Shown one piece after another: positions 44,565 to 52,613 of a stretch of 64,000 nucleotides of DNA (positions are counted from its first letter, which is position 1; every line of letters begins with the position of its first letter). The position numbers and the translations under genes are program-made. The stretch covers positions 311,244 through 375,243 of the forward strand of contig NZ_NHRJ02000003.1 in assembly GCF_002220865.2 (NCBI RefSeq). The letters run 5' to 3'. A model generated the notes under the pieces. That model did not search any database. It was not told where the DNA came from and saw only the letters and a program-made list of their open reading frames with translations. This DNA is from Paenibacillus xerothermodurans (GTDB lineage Bacteria; Bacillota; Bacilli; Paenibacillales; NBRC-103111).

Positions 44565-44600
44565 AAGTTCCGACCGCTCGGGGTCGGAGCTTTGTTTTTT
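44565..44600 (+). terminator. Intrinsic terminator after the fumarase gene
   Basis: AAGTTCCGACC pairs with GGTCGGAGCTT (one G-U), loop GCTCGG, followed by TGTTTTTT. Confidence 0.85.
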
Positions 44601-44636
44601 GTCATAGTTCGGACTGGAGCTCTTTTTTCAAAAACA

Positions 44637-44653
44637 TTTACAAAAACTTAACT
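44637..44653 (+). promoter_or_regulatory. Candidate PhoP box before phoR
   Basis: TTTACA at 44637 and TTAACT at 44648 are 11 bases apart; a weaker TTTTCA sits a further 12 bases upstream at 44625. The spacing fits PhoP direct-repeat binding sites and suggests autoregulation. Confidence 0.5.
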
Positions 44654-44732
44654 AGTGCGGTTGATCGGTAAACGCTACGCTAAGGAGTAAAATGCCGACA
44701 GGTACAACCTCGGATGGAGGGACGACTCGACA

Positions 44733-46529
44733 ATGCATCAATTTCGGGCAAGATTGACTTTAATTTTCATTACTTTGATCGGAGCTTCGGTGCTGATTGC
44801 CGGTCTGTTCATGGCGCAGATGCTGAAAAACTCGCATATTGAAGCGCTTCAAACATCTATGGAGCGGGAGCTCCGGGTTATATTGGTCACATTGGACTGG
44901 ACGGCAGGTGGTTCGGATGAGGAACAAGTGCGATATTTCAATGAACAAGCCAATAGGCTGCGCTCGTCGGCCGATGCCAGGATCACTTACATTCGGGCGG
45001 ACGGCAAAGTTCTGGGTGACTCGGACCATGATCCCGTTGACATGGAAAACCATTTCAGCCGTGAAGAGGTTGTCGAGGCGAGAGAAAGCGGGCAGGCCGG
45101 CACGGACATTCGCTACTCCACCACCCTGCGCCAAAACATGCTGTATGTCGCTATTCCCGTCACGCAGGGAGACCAGCTGCAAGGTTATTTGAGGCTCGCG
45201 ATGAGTCTCGCCGAAGTTGAGGCAGCCATAAGGCAGCTGTGGCTGGTACTGTTGATTGGTTTGTTGGCTGTGTTTATCATCGCAGGGCTAATCAGTTACC
45301 GAGTGGCCCTCGGCTTGACAAGACCGATCGAACAGATCACCAAGGTAGCGGGCCAAATCACGAATATGAACTATCAAGCACGTTTTCACGGCCGCAAGCA
45401 AGGCGAAGTCGGACAGCTGGGACAAGCCATTAATAGAATGGCGGACAGTTTGCAGCTGCAGATGAACCGCATCCTGGAAGACGAGAACAGGCTGAAGAGC
45501 GTTTTGGAAAATATGATTAGCGGTGTCATGATGATTGACCGGGATGGTAAAATCGCGCTGCTGAACCGTTCCGCGGAAGATATCCTCGGGTTTTCGGCGA
45601 AAGAACTGCTGGGCAAAAAATTCGATGAGGCGAAGCAGCAGTTTGAATTCACGCAGCTCATCCAGGAATGCATAGAGAGCAAGGAGCTCATTCGCGATGA
45701 GATGATTTTTTATTATCCGTCCGAAAGGATTCTGGAAATCAATTTGATACCAATGTCGCCGGCAGAGGACCAGTGGGCCGGAGTGTTGGTCGTGCTGCAT
45801 GATATAACGGCAATGAGACGTTTGGAGCGGATGCGCAGCGAGTTTGTCGCCAATGTGTCGCATGAATTAAAAACGCCGATTGCCGCGGTGAAAGGCTTCG
45901 CGGAAACGTTGTTGGCCGGGGCGCTCAACGATAAGGAGACGGCGAAATCGTTTTTGCAAATTATTTTCGATGAAAGTGAACGGTTAAACCGGTTGATCGG
46001 TGATATCCTGGAATTGTCAAAAATAGAGTCCAAGCGGATCCCCCTGCAGTTTTCCCCGGTGCATTTGCAAACGTTCATCGAAAACTGTCTGAATGTTGTG
46101 AACTCGGAGGCGGCAAAGAAATCGATTGAGCTGGAAATGCGGGTCGATGACGATTTATATATGGAAGCCGACGAGGACCGGCTGCGGCAGATTTTGATCA
46201 ACTTGCTCTCCAACGGTATAAACTATACACCGGAGGGCGGCAAGGTCAAAGTCAAGGTGGAAGCCACAACAGGCAGCATGGGGCTGGATAAAGAACAAAT
46301 TCGTATGACGATTACGGATACTGGCATGGGTATACCGAAAAAGGATCTTCCCCGCATCTTCGAACGGTTTTACAGAGTCGACAAAGCACGCTCGCGGAGC
46401 TCAGGCGGAACGGGATTGGGGCTTTCCATCGTCAAGCATCTGGTGGAACTGCATAAGGGTACGATTCGTGTGGAAAGTGAAGTCGGCATGGGTTCCAAAT
46501 TCATCATTGAACTGCCGGTGATTCACTGA
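44733..46529 (+). CDS. phoR: Sensor histidine kinase PhoR
   Basis: A 598-residue membrane sensor. It has TM1 (~residues 8-27), an extracytoplasmic sensor domain (~28-165), TM2 (~167-187), HAMP (~188-240, LTRPIEQITKVAGQI), PAS (~248-355, ending in LVVLHDITAMRRLERM), HisKA with phospho-His in ANVSHELKTPIAAVKGF near 378, and HATPase (N box LLSNGINYTPEGG, G1 DTGMGI, G2 GGTGLGLSIVKHL). This is the PhoR-type layout that phosphorylates PhoP on phosphate limitation. ATG follows GGAGGG at 13 bases. It precedes phoP instead of following it, with a 208-base gap. Named PhoR by architecture and neighbour; other PAS-HAMP kinases are possible. Confidence 0.85.
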   Translation: MHQFRARLTLIFITLIGASVLIAGLFMAQMLKNSHIEALQTSMERELRVILVTLDWTAGGSDEEQVRYFNEQANRLRSSADARITYIRADGKVLGDSDHDPVDMENHFSREEVVEARESGQAGTDIRYSTTLRQNMLYVAIPVTQGDQLQGYLRLAMSLAEVEAAIRQLWLVLLIGLLAVFIIAGLISYRVALGLTRPIEQITKVAGQITNMNYQARFHGRKQGEVGQLGQAINRMADSLQLQMNRILEDENRLKSVLENMISGVMMIDRDGKIALLNRSAEDILGFSAKELLGKKFDEAKQQFEFTQLIQECIESKELIRDEMIFYYPSERILEINLIPMSPAEDQWAGVLVVLHDITAMRRLERMRSEFVANVSHELKTPIAAVKGFAETLLAGALNDKETAKSFLQIIFDESERLNRLIGDILELSKIESKRIPLQFSPVHLQTFIENCLNVVNSEAAKKSIELEMRVDDDLYMEADEDRLRQILINLLSNGINYTPEGGKVKVKVEATTGSMGLDKEQIRMTITDTGMGIPKKDLPRIFERFYRVDKARSRSSGGTGLGLSIVKHLVELHKGTIRVESEVGMGSKFIIELPVIH

Positions 46530-46534
46530 TCGCA

Positions 46535-46640
46535 GCAGCGGCATCCTTGAAAAGCTGCTGTGCAGGTTTTATTATAGAGAAGGAAGTATTGTCGCTTAAG
46601 TGATGACAAGAAACCTGCCACAGCTATCCATTGCCGCTGC
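46535..46640. repeat. Long interrupted inverted repeat between phoR and phoP
   Basis: Outer arms GCAGCGGC (46535-46542) / GCCGCTGC (46633-46640); inner arms AGCTGCTGTGCAGGTTT (46553-46569) / AAACCTGCCACAGCT (46611-46625); interior TTGTC (46590-46594) / GACAA (46605-46609). All three pairs nest, giving one 106-base stem-loop. There is no U-run, so it is not a simple terminator. Confidence 0.85.
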
Positions 46641-46737
46641 CCAAAGCAACAGCGTAACGCGGGCGGGGGCTTAATTTAGTCGATAGATGCGAATTTTAGT
46701 TTCATATCCTGTCATATAGAACGAATCGGGGGATCCC

Positions 46738-47457
46738 ATGTCACAAACTATTCTGGTTATTGAGGATGAGCCTACTTTAGCAAGATTGCTGTCGTATAAC
46801 CTGTCGCAGGAGGGTTACGAGACCAAGGTGGTCGACCACGGCAGTGAGGGCTTGCAGGTCGCGCTGCAGCAGTCATTCGATCTGATCATGCTGGATATCA
46901 TGCTGCCAGGTCTGAACGGATTCGAGATTTTGTCTAAGCTCCGACAAAATGGCAACAAGACGCCGGTGATCATTCTAACCGCCCGCAATGCGGAGGAAGA
47001 AGTGGTTCAAGGGCTCAAGTACGGCGCCGACGATTATATCACCAAACCATTCGGCGTAGCGGAGATGCTAGCCCGCGTATCAGCCGTATTGCGGAGAACG
47101 ACGCCGGAGGAGCAGCTGCAAGAGAAGAACGTAGGCGGCGAGAAGGTCATCAAAGCCGGCGAATTATATATTTATCCTGAAAAATATGAGGTTATGCATC
47201 ATGGGGAATCGATCTCGCTGCGGCCGAAGGAATTTGAGGTGCTGCTGTACCTGGTGCAGCGCCCGGGAGTCGTGGTCACGAGGGATGATTTGATGAATAT
47301 CGTCTGGGGTTTTGACTATATTGGCGGGCAGAGGACGGTCGATGTGCATGTGAGCTCACTACGGAAGAAGCTCGAGATGAATCAGCAAACTGTGCAAATC
47401 GAATCTATCCGAGGTGTGGGCTACAAGCTGGTGACGTCGCAGACGAAAAAATCATAA
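46738..47457 (+). CDS. phoP: Response regulator PhoP (OmpR family)
   Basis: A 239-residue two-domain regulator. The receiver domain has the acid pair in IEDEPTLARL, phospho-acceptor Asp53 in MLDIMLPGLNG, Thr near ILTARN and Lys in DDYITKPFG. The C-terminal winged helix (~140-235) contains LRPKEFEVLLYLVQRPG and GGQRTVDVHVSSLRKKLE. It binds TTAACA-type direct repeats at phosphate-regulated promoters. ATG follows GGGGGATCCC. It has its own upstream region, including the 106-base inverted repeat, and ends with a hairpin. Confident as OmpR family; PhoP identity inferred from length, sequence style and the adjacent PhoR. Confidence 0.9.
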   Translation: MSQTILVIEDEPTLARLLSYNLSQEGYETKVVDHGSEGLQVALQQSFDLIMLDIMLPGLNGFEILSKLRQNGNKTPVIILTARNAEEEVVQGLKYGADDYITKPFGVAEMLARVSAVLRRTTPEEQLQEKNVGGEKVIKAGELYIYPEKYEVMHHGESISLRPKEFEVLLYLVQRPGVVVTRDDLMNIVWGFDYIGGQRTVDVHVSSLRKKLEMNQQTVQIESIRGVGYKLVTSQTKKS

Positions 47458-47470
47458 TGTTTCGGAAGAA

Positions 47471-47506
47471 GCTCTCTGCTACAATAGGAATGGCAGGGAG
47501 TTTTTG
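47471..47506 (+). terminator. Intrinsic terminator after phoP
   Basis: CTCTCTGC (47472-47479) pairs with GCAGGGAG (47493-47500), with one G-U, a 13-base loop, and is followed by TTTTTG. Confidence 0.8.
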
Positions 47507-47644
47507 TGTTTGATTTCCCGGGAAATCGAGGTGGTGCAAACGGTTTAATATCAAATATAGCTTTTATCTGAATTTTATCGGCGCCGGGTAAATATATTAC
47601 ATAAGACTATTCGATTTTACAGTTTGAAAGGGGAAAACAATAAT

Positions 47645-48727
47645 ATGTCTAACAGCTTCAAAATTGGCATCATCGGTTGTGGTGGAATTGCAAACGGCAA
47701 GCATATGCCGGCTTTGAGAAAGCAGCCAAACGCTGAGTTGGTGGCGTTTTGCGATATTGATATCGGGAAGGCGCATGAGGCGGCAGAAAACTATGGTGTT
47801 CTCGGCGCTAAGGTGTACGCAGATTATTTGGAGCTATTAAGCGATGAATCGATAGATATAGTACATGTGTGTACTCCCAACGATTCTCACGCCGACATAT
47901 CCATCGCCGCATTGGAGTCCGGCAAGCATGTGATGTGTGAGAAGCCTATGGCGAAGCATGCCGCCGATGCGCGCAGGATGGTGGAAGCAGCTAAGCGCAG
48001 CGGTAAAAAGCTGACGATCGGTTACCAGAACCGTTTTCGTCCGGATAGCCAATACTTGAAAACGATCTGCCAGGAAGGCGAGCTTGGTGAAATTTACTAC
48101 GCAAAAGCACATGCAATACGGCGGAGAGCGGTGCCCACCTGGGGCGTGTTCTTGGACGAGGAGAAGCAAGGCGGCGGTCCTCTGATCGATATCGGCACAC
48201 ATGCGTTGGATCTTACCCTATGGATGATGGATAATTATAAACCGAAGGTGGTTTTGGGAACCGCTTTCCACAAACTGTCCAGTAAGAAAAATGCAGCCAA
48301 CGCCTGGGGCCCCTGGGACCCTGACAAGTTCACAGTCGAAGACTCCGCATTCGGAATGATAACCATGGAAAATGGGGCCACGATTGTATTGGAATCCAGC
48401 TGGGCGATCAACATGCTGCAAACCGGTGAAGCGAAGACCACGTTATGCGGCACCGAAGGCGGTGCGGACATGCAGGACGGCTTACGCGTCAATGGAGAGA
48501 AGCATGGCCGGTTATATGCGAACGAGATTCAACTGGATGCCAAGGGAGTGGATTTCTACGATGGCGACACGGAGACCGCAGCGGAGCTGGAAGCCCGATT
48601 GTGGTTGGAAGCCGTCGAGCAGGACAAGGAGCCGGTGGTCACTCCGGAGCAGGCCTGCAAAGTATCGGAGATTTTAGAAGCGATCTATGAGTCTTCCCGA
48701 ACCGGTAAAGCCGTGTATTTTGAATAA
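47645..48727 (+). CDS. Gfo/Idh/MocA-family oxidoreductase
   Basis: A 360-residue NAD(P)-dependent sugar dehydrogenase-like protein: Rossmann loop IIGCGGIANGKHMPALRK at residue 9, the family motif EKPMAKHAADARRMVEA near 95 (catalytic Lys), and a C-terminal beta-sheet domain. Members act on inositols, glucosides and related sugars; the ending and overall sequence give no further hint. ATG at 47645 follows AAAGGGG. It stands alone after phoP and ends at a strong hairpin. Substrate unknown. Confidence 0.9.
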   Translation: MSNSFKIGIIGCGGIANGKHMPALRKQPNAELVAFCDIDIGKAHEAAENYGVLGAKVYADYLELLSDESIDIVHVCTPNDSHADISIAALESGKHVMCEKPMAKHAADARRMVEAAKRSGKKLTIGYQNRFRPDSQYLKTICQEGELGEIYYAKAHAIRRRAVPTWGVFLDEEKQGGGPLIDIGTHALDLTLWMMDNYKPKVVLGTAFHKLSSKKNAANAWGPWDPDKFTVEDSAFGMITMENGATIVLESSWAINMLQTGEAKTTLCGTEGGADMQDGLRVNGEKHGRLYANEIQLDAKGVDFYDGDTETAAELEARLWLEAVEQDKEPVVTPEQACKVSEILEAIYESSRTGKAVYFE

Positions 48728-48748
48728 GGCTGCTGGTCGGTGAAATGA

Positions 48749-48796
48749 ATAAGCCGGACGATCCGCTTGCCAGGTCGTCCGGCTTATGGTTTGTTG
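48749..48796 (+). terminator. Strong hairpin after the Gfo/Idh/MocA gene
   Basis: ATAAGCCGGACGA (48749-48761) and TCGTCCGGCTTAT (48775-48787) form a perfect 13-bp stem, followed by GGTTTGTTGT. The U-tract is weak, but position and stability argue for a terminator. The following ~200 bases to the cydB stop are GC-rich, with a palindromic GCAAGCGCTGGCGCTTGC (48829-48846), and hold no gene. Confidence 0.75.
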
Positions 48797-48993
48797 TCAG
48801 CACGCCTGGCAATTGAGCGGTGGGCGGCAGCAAGCGCTGGCGCTTGCGCAGCCGTTGTGGCGCTCGATGTGGTAGCGGCGCTGGCGCGCCGGGCACCATA
48901 GCGTCGCGGCTAACGAAGACGCCGCACACCCGCTAGCACCTGATGCCCGATGGCGGCCTTCGCGTTCGGCGCACGCATGCCGACAATTCCGCG

Positions 48994-50016
48994 CTAGTGT
49001 TTGCTGTGTTTGCCCTGCACGTAATTGGCATCGAACAGGAACAACTTCATTAGCAAATACAATGATGGTATGAGCAGCATAAGTCCTGCAATAAACGCGA
49101 CGATCAGGGCAATGCCCATAGCGGGACTGGTAATACTCTCATGAATCGAGACGTAGGGATACAAAATGTACGGCAGATGCGAGGCGCCGTAGCCGAAAAA
49201 GGCGAAGCCGAACTGCAGCATGACGAGCAAAAACGCCAGCCCGAGTTTTTTTCGTCGCCAAATCAAGTACGTAGCCGCCAGAAAGCATAACAGCGAGAGC
49301 ACGAACATCCAGCTTAATCCTAACATTTGATTAAAATGCCACGGATTATGCCGCTGAATCGCGAAAAACACCAGCAGACTGCTCAAGATGGTCGGCATGC
49401 TCCAGCCGATAGCAAACTCACGCAGCACTGCCATAGCGGGATAATCCTGCGCCTTGTTGGCGTAGTAGGTTAAGAAGGCAGCTGAGATGAACAGAATGCT
49501 GACTAGCGCCAATATCACCACCGACCATGCATAAGGACTGGTGAACAGTTCACCGTAGAGCAGCTCGACGTGGCCGTCACGCTCCCTGATATAACCGCCT
49601 TCCGAAATTGTCAGCACTATGGATAATGCTGCAGGTATGAGCAGACCGCTGCCTCCGTACAGCAGCATGTAGAAACGGTTATCCTTTGCGCCATAGGTGC
49701 TGAAGGCGTAGTAAGATCCCCGAATGGCCAGCAGCACGATGGCTATACTACCCGGCACGAGCAGCGTTGTGCCGAGATAGTAGGCTGTATCCGGAAAAAA
49801 ACCGACCATGCCGACCATGAAAAAGATCAGAAACACATTGGTCACTTCCCAAACAGGAGACAAATACCGCTCGATGACCCCATGAATGATGTGCTTCTTC
49901 CCCGTAACCAAGCTGTAGTAGCTAAAAAAGCCGGCGCCAAAATCGATGGAAGCGACAATCAAGTAGCCGTAAAGAAAAATCCACAGCACGGTGATACCGA
50001 TCATTTCAATGGTCAT
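48994..50016 (-). CDS. cydB: Cytochrome bd quinol oxidase subunit II
   Basis: A 340-residue protein with eight or nine membrane helices and the CydB start pattern VLWIFLYGYLIVASIDFGAG. With CydA it forms the cytochrome bd oxidase, which oxidises quinol and reduces oxygen with high affinity without pumping protons. The start overlaps the cydA stop by four bases (ATGA), showing translational coupling. The N-terminal acidic residues of helix 1 typical for quinol-oxidase subunit II are present (IDFG). Terminal C-residues are His-rich (KHSKH). Good identification. Confidence 0.92.
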   Translation of the reverse strand: MTIEMIGITVLWIFLYGYLIVASIDFGAGFFSYYSLVTGKKHIIHGVIERYLSPVWEVTNVFLIFFMVGMVGFFPDTAYYLGTTLLVPGSIAIVLLAIRGSYYAFSTYGAKDNRFYMLLYGGSGLLIPAALSIVLTISEGGYIRERDGHVELLYGELFTSPYAWSVVILALVSILFISAAFLTYYANKAQDYPAMAVLREFAIGWSMPTILSSLLVFFAIQRHNPWHFNQMLGLSWMFVLSLLCFLAATYLIWRRKKLGLAFLLVMLQFGFAFFGYGASHLPYILYPYVSIHESITSPAMGIALIVAFIAGLMLLIPSLYLLMKLFLFDANYVQGKHSKH

Positions 50017-51374
50017 CCGATTCGGCCCCCTTCAATACCGCGCTGTTCAATTTCTTGCTCCGGCGTATTGCTGCGGAACATGCCTCTTAGTATTTTTACC
50101 ACGCTGAACCCGAGCACCATATAAAGAAGAGAGAATAGTATCAGCATCCAGTCCACATGCGCCGAAGTCGTAGCTCCTTGCACAGTCCTCATGTAACCGC
50201 GCAAAATCCAAGGCTGCCGGCCGAGCTCTGCGTATAACCAACCGCATTCGATGGCGATGATCGACAGCGGACCGGACCATACAATGCAGCGAAGCAGCCA
50301 GCGGGGCAGTTCCCGGCCTGGTGCTCGGCGTGATTTACGGTTCAACAGCAGATACACGACTGCCAGCAATATGGTCAAGCTGCCGATGGCGACCATGATG
50401 TCGAAGAAATAGTGAACAATGAGAGGCGGGCGCAAATCCGGCGGCACCTCGTTCAGTCCTTTGACTACGCCGTTCGGCGATCCGGTGGCAAGTATGCTGA
50501 GTGCGTACGGCAGCTTCAGCCCATAACGAATTTCGTTGTTCTCATCCAAAATACCGCCAAAAATCAGCGGCGCGTTGTCAGTTGTTTCAAAATGCCATTC
50601 GGCTGCAGCTAATTTCTCCGGTTGGTATTTTGCCAGATACTTACCGGATAAGTCTCCAATCACGGCGGTAGACAAGGAAAATACAAGTCCGCAAATCATG
50701 GTCAGCTTCAAAGCCTTGTGGTAATAGATGTGACGCTTGCCCGCAAGCAGCGCAGCAGCAGCGATAGCAGCCAGCACGAATGCGCTGGTCATGTACGCAG
50801 ATGCAATGACATGTGCGGTTTTGGTAGGAGTGGCCGGATTGAACATGGCAACCAACGGGTCGATCTCGGTAATCGTATTTCCTAGGATTTTGAAGCCTTG
50901 AGGCGCATTCATGAACGCATTGACTATGGTGATGAAAAAAGCAGAGGCGGTGGAGCCAATCACAACGGGAATTGAAAGCGAGAAATGTATCCATGGGTTT
51001 TTAAACCGATCCCAGGTGTACAGGTAGATGCCGAGAAAGATCGCTTCGAAAAAGAAGGCGAAAGTCTCCATGAACAGCGGCAGCGCGATCGCCTGCCCGG
51101 CAATTTGCATAAAGCTCGGCCAAAGAAGATTCAGCTGCAGGCCGATTGAAGTGCCTGTGACCACGCCGACGGCGACGGTGATTACGAAGCCCCGCGTCCA
51201 ACGGCGAGCCAACAAGGTGTAATAGGGATCCTTGCGTTTAATGCCTAAGAATTCCGCGATCGCTATCATTACAGGTATCCCCACGCCGATCGTTGCGAAT
51301 ATGATGTGAAACCCGAGCGTGACTCCCGTCAAGATGCGGCTGTACAGTGCCGGATCGTAAGCCAGCATGGCCAT
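50013..51374 (-). CDS. cydA: Cytochrome bd quinol oxidase subunit I
   Basis: A 453-residue heme-bearing subunit with short Q-loop. Heme-ligand and proton-path signatures: GFHIIFATIGVGIPVM near residue 18 (His ligand of heme d/b595), MFNPATPTKTAHVIAS near 185 with the b558 His, ECGWLYAELGRQPWILRGYMRT near 375 with the WxxxExGRQPW motif. The ATG follows AAAGGAG. First gene of cydAB; upstream on the minus strand are a TATAAT -10 and a TGTGA-N6-TCACA palindrome. Under low oxygen this enzyme takes over from the aa3 oxidase encoded nearby. Confidence 0.95.
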   Translation of the reverse strand: MAMLAYDPALYSRILTGVTLGFHIIFATIGVGIPVMIAIAEFLGIKRKDPYYTLLARRWTRGFVITVAVGVVTGTSIGLQLNLLWPSFMQIAGQAIALPLFMETFAFFFEAIFLGIYLYTWDRFKNPWIHFSLSIPVVIGSTASAFFITIVNAFMNAPQGFKILGNTITEIDPLVAMFNPATPTKTAHVIASAYMTSAFVLAAIAAAALLAGKRHIYYHKALKLTMICGLVFSLSTAVIGDLSGKYLAKYQPEKLAAAEWHFETTDNAPLIFGGILDENNEIRYGLKLPYALSILATGSPNGVVKGLNEVPPDLRPPLIVHYFFDIMVAIGSLTILLAVVYLLLNRKSRRAPGRELPRWLLRCIVWSGPLSIIAIECGWLYAELGRQPWILRGYMRTVQGATTSAHVDWMLILFSLLYMVLGFSVVKILRGMFRSNTPEQEIEQRGIEGGRIG

Positions 51375-51403
51375 CAGCTCCTTTGCTTATATCTATACCT
51401 TAT

Positions 51404-51435
51404 ATTATAACTTATGATATGTGATTTTTTTCACA
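51404..51435 (-). promoter_or_regulatory. cydA promoter with Rex/Fnr-like operator
   Basis: A -10 TATAAT (minus strand, 51409-51404) lies 21 bases (centre to centre) from TGTGA-TTTTTT-TCACA (51420-51435). This palindrome fits the Fnr half-sites TGTGA/TCACA exactly and is close to the Rex box TTGTGAA-N4-TTCACAA. Its place on the -35 region favours a repressor, hence Rex, over class II Fnr activation. Confidence 0.6.
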
Positions 51436-51843
51436 ATATCTGTGTTCATCCGTGGCGAAACGGTTACAAAAATCATTTGAGGCGGCCCGTGTCGACGGTT
51501 TTCGCGCTTAATATTCGTTACACTTAGGCAGCAAAAAATAAACAGCCGAGCTGCTTGTATATTGGTCTCTCGCTGATATTGGGATTTTAAGGACAAAAAC
51601 TCAATAGTTGTTGATAAACCCCGAAATTGGATTTGAGTCTGACACAGCGAAGTAGTAATCTAGATGTAGAGCCTACACAGGGGATTTTCTGCAACGAAGA
51701 AGGTTCATAATGGAGTGAAATTATCAGCTAAAGGGACAAGGAACGCTGCCACGTTCAAAGCATAAACAGACAGTGGCGTATTCGAACGTATAGCCGCCTG
51801 ATCCGAAGGCTCGCATCTGTTTTGGGACATGGACATTTGAAGC

Positions 51844-51868
51844 ACCGCTGCAACAGCGGTTCTTTTTC
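51844..51868 (+). terminator. Orphan intrinsic terminator
   Basis: ACCGCTG-CAA-CAGCGGT (51844-51860) then TTCTTTTT. No gene ends upstream on this strand for 900 bases, so it may end a small RNA or a leader transcript starting somewhere around 51600. Confidence 0.75.
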
Positions 51869-51932
51869 CTGCCCTGCTTTATTCATGCTTATGGCCGTGA
51901 AATGATTGGCCGCGCCACAAGGAACACATGCT

Positions 51933-51950
51933 TTGTGAATCGTTTCACAG
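51933..51950. promoter_or_regulatory. Rex-like box
   Basis: TTGTGAA-TCGT-TTCACAG matches the Rex consensus TTGTGAA-N4-TTCACAA at 13 of 14 defined positions. It lies mid-way in the cydA-qoxA intergenic region, far from both start codons (about 560 and 660 bases). Confidence 0.6.
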
Positions 51951-52613
51951 CCCTGGACATAACATTTGCGCTGGATCCATGGCAGCATATTCCAGTGCAC
52001 ACGCAACTATTTTTCGGTTCCACAGTTTGTCCGCCCCTTTTCCTCTCCGGTGAAAACCCGGCTGTTGACAGTGAAAACCACCCTGGGCTGAACTACACAA
52101 TCAGCGTTACACACTTTGACGGCATGACGGCGCATTCGCGCGTACTTCTTTTTCGACCAGCGTTTATTGACTCATGCACAGATGAAAGTGTTACGTTACG
52201 CACATCACGAGACCAAGGCATCGCCAATCGGCCTCGCGTGACAGCTGGCAGTATGCCGGTTTTCACGGTTTGTAGCGCTTTCGAGGAAATTAGTAACAAT
52301 AATATGACCAACTCGTGTCTGCCTGGTGTCCACTTTGTAACAGAAACGATACGAAATTTTGAACGTGGCGAAAAAGAGGTACAAATGCGGATTCCCTTTG
52401 ATAATATGTAAAGGCGGTTACGACCCGCACGAATTCATATTGCATAATGGCCTGGAAACGGGCTTTGCTGTCGTTGTGAAAGAGGAGGGGAACGAAGAGC
52501 GCAGACAAAACTGCTGAGCCTGGTTTGCATGGTTTGGGTGTTAGCAGCATTAGTAAGTGTCTGCTGCTGTGTTGCGAAAAGCGGCTGGCCAACCAAAAGA
52601 AAGGGGTACCTGT

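Larger units (their letters stand above)
51436..52613. other. 1.2-kb gene-poor region between cydA and qoxA
   Basis: Contains no supportable gene. It holds a possible small RNA ending at a perfect terminator hairpin (51844-51868) and a second Rex-like box (51933-51950). A plus-strand open frame from 51902 to 52411 lacks a ribosome site and resembles no family; it is treated as chance. The last 60 bases hold the ribosome site of qoxA (AAAGGGG). Confidence 0.5.

Noticed and set aside
51902-52411. 169-codon plus-strand open frame between cydA and qoxA
   Set aside because: It has no ribosome site and no recognisable domain, its composition is not protein-like, and it overlaps a Rex-like box. Treated as chance, though it is the longest frame in that interval.
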